Positions 59,401 to 64,000 of a stretch of 64,000 bases of DNA are shown here, piece by piece. The stretch is from Fibrella arboris (lineage in GTDB: Bacteria > Bacteroidota > Bacteroidia > Cytophagales > Spirosomataceae). Location: NCBI RefSeq assembly GCF_041321095.1, contig NZ_JBGGWE010000005.1, positions 434,001 to 498,000 of the forward strand, read 5' to 3'. The notes below the pieces were generated by a model. That model saw only the letters and a list, made by a program, of their open reading frames with translations. It had not been told where the DNA came from and searched no databases. Position 1 is the stretch's first letter. The number at the start of each line of letters is the position of its first letter. The translations under genes were made by a program, and so were the position numbers.

Positions 59401-59617
59401 GGTTGTCGGGGTAACGTACCTGGAGTTCGGTTTCGAAATACCCGTAGTTCATCATCCGGGAACCCAGGTTATTACCCAGCAGCATGATATGGCTGCCTTT
59501 TTCTACCTTCAGCACATCGGGCTGATTAAACTGGAATGCGCTGAAGCCAATGATAACCAGTCCAGTTGCAATGACCAGTAGGCTAAGGCGGGTATTTAGG
59601 GGAGAAAGCGGGCACAT
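56441..59617 (-). CDS. PVC-type haem-binding protein: SGNH, beta-propeller, HEAT and cytochrome c
   Basis: A 1058-residue exported protein from ATG 59617, chosen because it opens into a membrane or signal segment (LSLLVIATGLVIIGFSAFQF) and lies 4 bases after the ThuA stop; the frame extends to 59653. Order of parts: SGNH-hydrolase-like domain (about 40-290), PVC-type beta-propeller (about 390-720) with Ca-binding DTNGDGKADK-type loops, HEAT-like helices (about 760-900) and a cytochrome c domain with CTTCH near residue 939. The SGNH block I reads GNN instead of GDS and block V reads DGSQLN, lacking the usual His. Probably an oxidoreductase-linked carbohydrate enzyme. Confidence 0.88.
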   Translation of the reverse strand: MCPLSPLNTRLSLLVIATGLVIIGFSAFQFNQPDVLKVEKGSHIMLLGNNLGSRMMNYGYFETELQVRYPDNQLYIRNMCDGGDTPGFRPHSSRNTPWAFPGAEKFQTELANKSESEGHMEYPDQWLTRLKADIIVAFFGYNESFQGKAGLANYKAELDAFVKWTLKQKYNGTTAPQLALVSPIAFEDLSGTYDLPNGKVENENLTMYTNAMREVADQNTVLFVDAFAPSKAWYAASKDPLTIDGSQLNDEGYKKLGVLLADQLFGKTKAKAETNRKLVRDAVLEKNWMWHNDYKIPNGVHVYGRRYNPFGPDNYPAEIEKIRQMTAIRDTAVWLAALKGEKMDIAAADQRTKVLPAVKTNFNPEKNGSLTYLYGQEALSKLKVPAGYKIELFASEEEFPDLAKPMQMSFDGKGRLWVAVMPSYPHYKPGDAKPNDKILIFEDTNGDGKADKETVFADGLHLPLGFEIAKEGVYVSQGTNLKIFMDTNGDDKADKSEILLSGFDDHDTHHNSHAFTVDPSGAIYSGEGVFLHTNVETSYGPVRATNGGFYRYAPQLHKLERTAQLSIPNPWGVAFDDWGQPFFAETSSPDVRWMMPGTVLPRYGEATHKSVQLIEKDHMVRPTSGLEFVSSRHFPDELQGDFLINNTIGFLGMKEHTLNDDGTGYKSKHRQDLVVSEDRNFRPVDMEFAPDGSLYLIDWHNILIGHMQHNARDPLRDHSHGRIYRITYPSRPLVTPAKIDGASIEQLLDNLKLPEYRTRYRTRRELRGRDASQVLAKLTTWVAGLDKKDPRYEHHLLEGLWVSWGMNKVDQKLLRQVLKATDYHARAAAVQVVRYTGHQVPDQAALLMQAARDENSRVRLDAIVAASWIGKEKGLPILAEAAKKPLDDWMVHAYDAAVAHLKGENVKKEKEVAVKSTLKGEELALFNLGKTIYAKEGYCTTCHQPDGKGLAASGFPPLTGTNWVSGNQERLIKIALNGLMGPIEVVGKTYPGQVPMTPFGGLLKDNEIAAVLTYVRNSFGNNASAITPDQVKKVRAATASKVDFYSPDQLLKAHPMEK

Positions 59618-59621
59618 CGGA

Positions 59622-60524
59622 TCAGGCTTTTTTAGGATGGCCATACGGCACATTGATGTCGATTTTTCCTTTCCAGCGCTGGGGAACAGGCTTGCCCAAC
59701 GCCCAGTGAACGGCGTTGATCACCAACCGCTGAAACGCCTCGACCTGAAAGTCTTCCGGATGACCCAGCGTAGTCAGGAACGCTTTCCCGCCCCACTGAT
59801 TCTGCCACGTCCACGCCACGGGATTATCTATCGCGGCTTTGTCAGGATTCACCGACTTGCCCATCAACAGCGGCACTGCGCCTTTGGCCGGGTAGTCGGG
59901 CAGAACGCGGTATAGCCAGGAGGCGGCGTGAAATGCTGGCGAAACACCCGTTAAAATCGGATTGTTGGCTGCTTCGGGAATAATGGTAACGTCGGTCGTG
60001 CTTTTGTGGCCGTAGTGCGTATGCTGGGCTTTTCCACCCCAGCCCGGCGGCGCACCAAACGCAAATTCGCCGAAACTATTCCAGCGCTCGCGCGGATCAC
60101 CGGCCGGAAAGTTGAAGGCGTGGGTGGTGGTGCGGAAACCCATCACCGGCTTCCCTGACGTCAAATAAGCGTCGATATAATCGAGCTGTTCCTGAGGCAG
60201 TTGGCGCCAGCGGAGGTAAAAAACAGCCAGATCAGCATCTTTAAGTGCCTCGAGGCCGGGGATATCTCTCTCGCCGTTATAGTCCGGGTACGCTTTCAGT
60301 ACCTTCGTGCGCATACCGTACTTCTTTTCCAGCTCAGCGGCAACCAGCGGCAGGGTCAGTTCACCGCTGTATTCATGGTCGCCGGTGACGAACACGACCA
60401 GCGGCTTACCCGCTTTGGCCTCCGTTGGTTGTAGCCGACCAGCAATAGCTTCAGGCAGGCCCAATTGAGTGAGCGCCAGCAACCCGGCAGTGTGGTGGAT
60501 GAATTTGCGGCGACTAGTTTTCAT
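59622..60524 (-). CDS. ThuA-like domain protein, Tat-exported
   Basis: A 300-residue protein with a Tat-type signal (SRRKFIHHTAGLLAL) and a glutamine-amidotransferase-like ThuA domain: VVFVTGDHEYSGELTLPLV, DADLAVFYLRWRQLPQEQ, GFRTTTHAF and HPEDFQVEAFQRLVINAVHW. ThuA-domain proteins take part in trehalose or other sugar use. It precedes the large haem protein by 4 bases on the minus strand, so the two are co-transcribed. Confidence 0.88.
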   Translation of the reverse strand: MKTSRRKFIHHTAGLLALTQLGLPEAIAGRLQPTEAKAGKPLVVFVTGDHEYSGELTLPLVAAELEKKYGMRTKVLKAYPDYNGERDIPGLEALKDADLAVFYLRWRQLPQEQLDYIDAYLTSGKPVMGFRTTTHAFNFPAGDPRERWNSFGEFAFGAPPGWGGKAQHTHYGHKSTTDVTIIPEAANNPILTGVSPAFHAASWLYRVLPDYPAKGAVPLLMGKSVNPDKAAIDNPVAWTWQNQWGGKAFLTTLGHPEDFQVEAFQRLVINAVHWALGKPVPQRWKGKIDINVPYGHPKKA

Positions 60525-60543
60525 AAATCTTTCGGTACGCGGA

Positions 60544-60682
60544 TTTTATGGGTACGCGGATGTAAGGGATTAAACCGATTAACGCGGATTGTTGGATTAT
60601 AATGGATTTGCTCTGCTTCGACCTAAAGAATCAGTTTTAATCCAAAAATCCGCGTGCCATCATCATCCGCGTACCCATAAAA
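60544..60682. repeat. nested intergenic inverted repeats
   Basis: Outer arms 60544-60562 and 60664-60682 pair perfectly (19 bp, TTTTATGGGTACGCGGATG). Inner arms 60583-60599 and 60638-60654 pair at 16 of 17. The word CGCGGAT occurs in both nested levels. It lies between the ThuA and Gfo/Idh genes, 18 bases before the stop of the latter. Confidence 0.9.
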
Positions 60683-60700
60683 AAAGCAGTGTACTACAGT

Positions 60701-61855
60701 TTATACCGTCACGCCGGTTTCCTGCCAGCTTTTCGACTGGGCGGAGGCTAATACGGCTTCACATACTTTTTGCGTTTCGAGCGCGTCCTGGAAATTGGGC
60801 GAGCAGGGTTCACCCGTTTCGAGGCTCTTCAGGAAATCGGCTACCTGATGCAGGAAGGTATGTTCGTAGCCAATGCTCGTGCCGGGAATCCACCAGCGAT
60901 TCATGTAGGGCTGGTCACCGTCAGACACGTGAATGTTACGCCATCCCCGAACGGTCGATTCGTCGGAATGGTCGAAATATTCCAGTCGGTTCATATCGTG
61001 CAGATCCCAGCGGATCGACGCGTGCTCGCCGTTGATCTCAAAGGTGTACAGCGCCTTGTGGCCGCGTGCGTAACGGGTTGCCTCAAAGAGTCCCAACGAG
61101 CCATTGTCGAAGTGGCAGTGGAACAGGCAGGCATCGTCGATCCCAACGGGTTCTACCTTTCCGGTCAGTTGGTGCATGCGCTCTTTCACGAAAGTTTTTG
61201 TCATGGCCGACACATCCGTAATGGCACCGTTGAGCCACATGGCGGTATCGATGCAGTGCGCCAGCAGATCGCCCGTCACGCCCGATCCGGCGGCGGCGGC
61301 ATCCAGTCGCCAGAGGGCCGTTCCACCCTGCGGCAGATCGGCGTTGATGGTCCAGTCTTGCAGGAAGTTGGCCCGGTAATGGAAAATCTTGCCCAGTTTA
61401 CCCGAATCAACGATTTGCTTCGCCAGCGTGACGGCCGGCACACGCCGGTAGTTGTACCAGACGGTGTTGGGTACGTTCGCCTTGTTAATGGCATCGACCA
61501 TGCCCTGCGCTTCGGCTAAGGTGCGGGCCAGGGGTTTTTCGCACAGGATCATCTTACCCGCTTCTGCCGCCGCGATGGCGATTTCGGCGTGTGTATCGTT
61601 GGGCGTGCAGATATCAACGGCATCGATATCATCGCGGGCGATCAGGGCCTTCCAGTCGGTTTCGAACGACTTGTAGCCCCACTGTTCAGCAAAGGCTCTT
61701 ACCCCTCCTTCATTCCGCGAACAGACGGCTTGCAGCACCGGCCGGTAGTCGAGTTCAGGAAAAAAATGAGCCACCTGATAGTAGCCGTTTGTATGGATCC
61801 GACCCATGAGGCCAGTTCCGATTAAGCCAATACGCAGTTCTTTTTTGGTTGTCAT
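60701..61855 (-). CDS. Gfo/Idh/MocA family oxidoreductase
   Basis: A 384-residue NAD(P)-dependent enzyme from ATG 61855 (MTTKKELRIGLIGTGLMGR); the upstream frame to 61948 runs into a palindrome and is rejected. The Rossmann motif GLIGTGLMG is at 10-18 and the EKP motif in ILCEKPLAR near residue 110. DLLAHCIDTAMWLNG supplies the catalytic Asp/His. It oxidises a sugar or inositol hydroxyl. In this region of isomerases and ThuA the substrate may be an oxidised sugar or inositol derivative. Confidence 0.92.
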   Translation of the reverse strand: MTTKKELRIGLIGTGLMGRIHTNGYYQVAHFFPELDYRPVLQAVCSRNEGGVRAFAEQWGYKSFETDWKALIARDDIDAVDICTPNDTHAEIAIAAAEAGKMILCEKPLARTLAEAQGMVDAINKANVPNTVWYNYRRVPAVTLAKQIVDSGKLGKIFHYRANFLQDWTINADLPQGGTALWRLDAAAAGSGVTGDLLAHCIDTAMWLNGAITDVSAMTKTFVKERMHQLTGKVEPVGIDDACLFHCHFDNGSLGLFEATRYARGHKALYTFEINGEHASIRWDLHDMNRLEYFDHSDESTVRGWRNIHVSDGDQPYMNRWWIPGTSIGYEHTFLHQVADFLKSLETGEPCSPNFQDALETQKVCEAVLASAQSKSWQETGVTV

Positions 61856-61883
61856 AGTAGTTTGGAATGGATTTAATCTGCGG

Positions 61884-62053
61884 TGTCGCTTGCCTGTGGC
61901 GAGTGACGACCATCCAGCGGGCCTCCGGCCCGCTGGCAGATGAGACACAGATGAGGATGCTTGCCTAACATCGATAAAGCTTGAACCAACGGGCCGGAGC
62001 GGTGCGCCGTTGCGACCCTACCGATACAGGTCACTCGCCACAGGCAAGCGACA
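61884..62053. repeat. intergenic inverted repeat, perfect 24-bp outer stem
   Basis: Arms 61884-61907 and 62030-62053 pair perfectly, enclosing 122 bases with a smaller perfect hairpin (61914-61923/61927-61936, CCAGCGGGCC). Together with 62099-62159 it fills the gap 61856-62162. The right arm region matches the hairpin at 54351-54380 at 26 of 30 bases. Neither strand has a believable gene. Confidence 0.95.
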
Positions 62054-62098
62054 GCGGAGAAGGTCAATTTGTTGTCATTCGCTTCCAGCGTCCTTACG

Positions 62099-62159
62099 CT
62101 GCGCTGTCATTCATTGTCATTAATGGCTCTACTACAAATGACAATGAATGACAGCGCAG
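62099..62159. repeat. intergenic inverted repeat, perfect 23 bp
   Basis: Arms 62099-62121 and 62137-62159 (beginning CTGCGCTGTCATTCATTG) pair without mismatch around a 15-base loop. It ends 3 bases before the stop of the xylose-isomerase-like gene. Confidence 0.95.
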
Positions 62160-62162
62160 GTA

Positions 62163-63194
62163 TTACGCCTCGTACCAGCCGTGTTTCTTACGTACCTCGA
62201 TCATCGTGGCCAGAATATCGTTCCAGGTTTGCTGGCTGGTCATCACCGCGTTGGGGAACATGCAGCCATCCCAGCAGATGTGTTTGAACGCTTTGGTAAG
62301 CTGGCCCTTTTCGTCGCGCAGCCAGTAACCCGCGTCGTTGGCTACGTCGAGCTTACCGTTGGGGTCCAGGGCCTGGCAATGGCGGCCGGTCTTGTCGTGC
62401 GAGCCTGAGCCGAAGACGGTGCCGTCGTTTTGGGCTACGTGGAAATCGATGGTCCAGGGACGAAGGGCGTCAGAAACGGTTTTTAGGCCTTCAGACAGCC
62501 CTGCCCGGTCACTCCAATCAAAGTTTTCGGGAAGAATCCGGTCTTGCGGACGGTTATAGCCGAGCAGATACAGCAACGTATGCGCCATGTCGGCCTGGAA
62601 ACCCATGTTGGGCCGATCAACGGCTTCGAGCGTTTCGAGCATCGTTTTCCAGCTATGCATACCGCCCCAGCAGATCTCCCCTTCAGCGGCTAGTTTCTCA
62701 CCAAAATCGGCGGCTACGTCGCAGGCTTCGCGGAAGGTCTGGGCAATCAGTTTGGTATTGCCCGCCGGATCAGCATCCCAACTGTGGGGCGAACTGGCCG
62801 AGTCGATCCGGACCACGCCGCTGGGCCGCACGCCAAGCTCGGTCAGCCGTTGCCCAATGTGGCAGGATTTGCGAACCATCTCCACGAACTGGGTACGTTC
62901 CTCCTGGCTACCCATCGCCGGACCGCCCCAGATAGGTGCCACCAGCGAACCGATTTTCAGGTTATGGCCAGTTACTTTATCGGCCAGGCGTTTAATGCCA
63001 TCGTCGTCCAGATTAACGTCGATGTGTTCGAACAGCGCCAGATCAACGCCGTCGAATTTCACGCCATCCACGTCGGCAGCGGCGGTCAACGCCAGCATGG
63101 TATCGAATGGAATGACGGGTTCCGAATCAGGGCCTTTGCCGACCACGCCGGGCCACATGGCATTGTGCAGTTTAGGATAATTATTTTCGTTCAT
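62163..63194 (-). CDS. xylose isomerase-like TIM-barrel protein
   Basis: A 343-residue TIM-barrel protein. DVDGVKFDGVDLALFE, VVRIDSASSPHSWD, EGEICWGGMHSWKTMLETL, NMGFQADMAHTLLYL and the late IDFHVAQNDG carry the Glu, Asp and His metal ligands expected of a xylose isomerase-like barrel. Longer than the two other isomerases in the cluster and not obviously a paralogue. Substrate unknown. It lies 74 bases upstream of the cupin/PMI-like gene's stop on the minus strand. Confidence 0.85.
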   Translation of the reverse strand: MNENNYPKLHNAMWPGVVGKGPDSEPVIPFDTMLALTAAADVDGVKFDGVDLALFEHIDVNLDDDGIKRLADKVTGHNLKIGSLVAPIWGGPAMGSQEERTQFVEMVRKSCHIGQRLTELGVRPSGVVRIDSASSPHSWDADPAGNTKLIAQTFREACDVAADFGEKLAAEGEICWGGMHSWKTMLETLEAVDRPNMGFQADMAHTLLYLLGYNRPQDRILPENFDWSDRAGLSEGLKTVSDALRPWTIDFHVAQNDGTVFGSGSHDKTGRHCQALDPNGKLDVANDAGYWLRDEKGQLTKAFKHICWDGCMFPNAVMTSQQTWNDILATMIEVRKKHGWYEA

Positions 63195-63229
63195 TGTTTC
63201 TTAAGGTTTGGGACATGAATTGTGGCGTT

Positions 63230-63265
63230 TTTTGTCATCCCCACGTCAGAAGGGATGACAAAAAG
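63230..63265. repeat. hairpin with T/A ends, perfect 13 bp
   Basis: Arms 63230-63242 and 63253-63265 (TTTTTGTCATCCC and complement) pair perfectly around a 10-base loop. The terminal T and A runs allow it to work as a terminator for the gene that ends at 63269. Confidence 0.85.
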
Positions 63266-63268
63266 ATA

Positions 63269-64000
63269 TCACAGCGTTAGGTCAGGATTAGCCGGGCCGA
63301 AGTGCTTCAGGATCACGATCGGGTCGGTAGTGGACGGGTTTACGATAGTGACACCTTCCGTGGCCGCTTTTTCACTGACGAAAAACTCGTCGTTGGTGAG
63401 CTGACCGTAGCGAATGAGTGCAGGCGTTTCAATGTCCCACACGCCTAGTTTGCCGTGTCCCTGCATCACGATCAGGCCATAGGCGGCGCTGTCTTTGATG
63501 GTCACGGTGGTGCCCGGCATGACGGTCAACTCCTTCGCGCTGAACGCGTCAGACTTGTAGCAAACCCAGTTTTCGACGTACCCAGCGGCTTCCATCTCGG
63601 CCTTGTCCCGAACGGGCAACGGTGCCATAAACCGGTTGGCCATCATCTGCGGGTCAACGTTCAGGTCCCAGTCGATGGCCTCCATCAGTTGGTCGTAGTC
63701 GCCGATACGCTCTTTCGGCGTGCCATTCCAGAGCAGTTCTTCGGGAATGATCGCCTCGTTCACCAGCGACTGATACATGGCAAACACGTCGGATGCTTTC
63801 TGCGGCTCGTAGGTACACAGGCTTCCCGGCGCATGGAGCAGTCCGGGCGGTACATCCCAACCGGTACCGGGTTCGAGGCGATAGGCCATCGAGTAGTTGG
63901 TGATCTTGTTATCACCCTTTGTGAAGTTCATCAGGCACTCCTTGATCTGCTCTTTCGACGTACCCGGCGCAATACCAATGAAGGTGTAGGGAAAATCACC
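63269..64000 (-). CDS. cupin / mannose-6-phosphate isomerase-like protein, N-terminus outside window
   Basis: The frame is open to the right edge, so the 243 residues visible are the C-terminal part. FPYTFIGIAPGTSKEQIKEC, the W-rich YRLEPGTGWDVPPGLLHAPG (His of a cupin metal site) and a second cupin-like strand set (GTTVTIKDSAAYGLIVMQGHGKLG) indicate a bicupin of phosphomannose-isomerase type. It fits the neighbouring isomerases as part of a carbohydrate catabolic operon. A specific substrate cannot be given from the part seen. Confidence 0.75.
   Translation of the reverse strand, partial: GDFPYTFIGIAPGTSKEQIKECLMNFTKGDNKITNYSMAYRLEPGTGWDVPPGLLHAPGSLCTYEPQKASDVFAMYQSLVNEAIIPEELLWNGTPKERIGDYDQLMEAIDWDLNVDPQMMANRFMAPLPVRDKAEMEAAGYVENWVCYKSDAFSAKELTVMPGTTVTIKDSAAYGLIVMQGHGKLGVWDIETPALIRYGQLTNDEFFVSEKAATEGVTIVNPSTTDPIVILKHFGPANPDLTL

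Noticed and set aside
61873..62067. Minus-strand 64-codon frame in the gap before Gfo/Idh
   Set aside because: It lies wholly in a palindrome and its product has no coding character.
1..64000. GGTACGT as a strand-biased word such as Chi or KOPS
   Set aside because: The two orientations occur about equally (32 and 34), so there is no strand skew within this window.
1..64000. tRNA, rRNA, riboswitch or prophage genes
   Set aside because: I looked for cloverleaf-like and conserved RNA segments and for phage structural genes and saw none.

Overview
The window looks like chromosomal DNA of a Bacteroidota bacterium of the order Cytophagales, most likely Spirosoma or a close relative. This is inferred from the protein families present (GSCFA, DUF4296, DUF3891, DUF2339/DUF3999, PVC-type cytochromes, outer-membrane barrels ending in Phe/Trp), from promoters of the Bacteroidota form TAnnTTTG, and from the absence of clear Shine-Dalgarno sequences. 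I found no rRNA, tRNA, CRISPR array, prophage or intact insertion sequence. Two decayed genes are visible: a nucleotidyltransferase remnant and a truncated AhpD-like gene.

Layout. 1-6444: end of a DoxX-like gene, then DinB-like, LysE exporter, and a tightly overlapping operon of an alpha/beta hydrolase, YHS protein, three outer-membrane barrels and a DM13 lipoprotein, then a GNAT acetyltransferase. 6529-13966: truncated AhpD-like gene, sucC, subtilisin-like protease, small genes, recQ. 14076-23489: two OmpR/histidine-kinase pairs flanking a coiled-coil protein, an endonuclease/phosphatase-family protein, a Lys/Ala-rich secreted protein, a cytochrome c and a glycoside hydrolase. 23742-29059: SDR, gluconate-dehydrogenase-like subunit 3, GMC oxidoreductase, GH1-like hydrolase, alpha/beta hydrolase. 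29344-35540: two small basic secreted proteins, prfC, a lipoprotein, a small stress/copper group, DUF3891 and YggS. 35713-40675: a coiled-coil paralogue, the ribosomal operon rpsF-rpsR-rplI, GSCFA, Mrp, NifU-like. 40757-53462: UbiA-like membrane protein, MOSC, a DUF58 pair, DUF4296, hemG, a GT2 glycosyltransferase, an amidotransferase-like protein, and the DUF2339/DUF3999 pair. 53515-64000 is a minus-strand carbohydrate catabolic region: two TIM-barrel isomerases, a 1058-residue SGNH/propeller/HEAT/cytochrome protein, ThuA, Gfo/Idh/MocA, a xylose-isomerase-like protein and a cupin/mannose-6-phosphate-isomerase-like protein.

The most unusual content is between the genes. At least 18 intergenic gaps hold long inverted repeats, many perfect or nearly so (54 of 55 bp at 55321-55449, 41 of 41 at 39147-39244, 45 bp of stem at 36678-36816, 33 of 35 at 37506-37589). 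They touch stop codons, end just before start codons, and mostly lack the U-tract of ordinary terminators. Different loci share short words in mosaic combinations while the two arms within a locus stay matched. A second signal is the heptamer GGTACGT/ACGTACC, which I count about 66 times against roughly 8 expected, on both strands, in all frames and also between genes.
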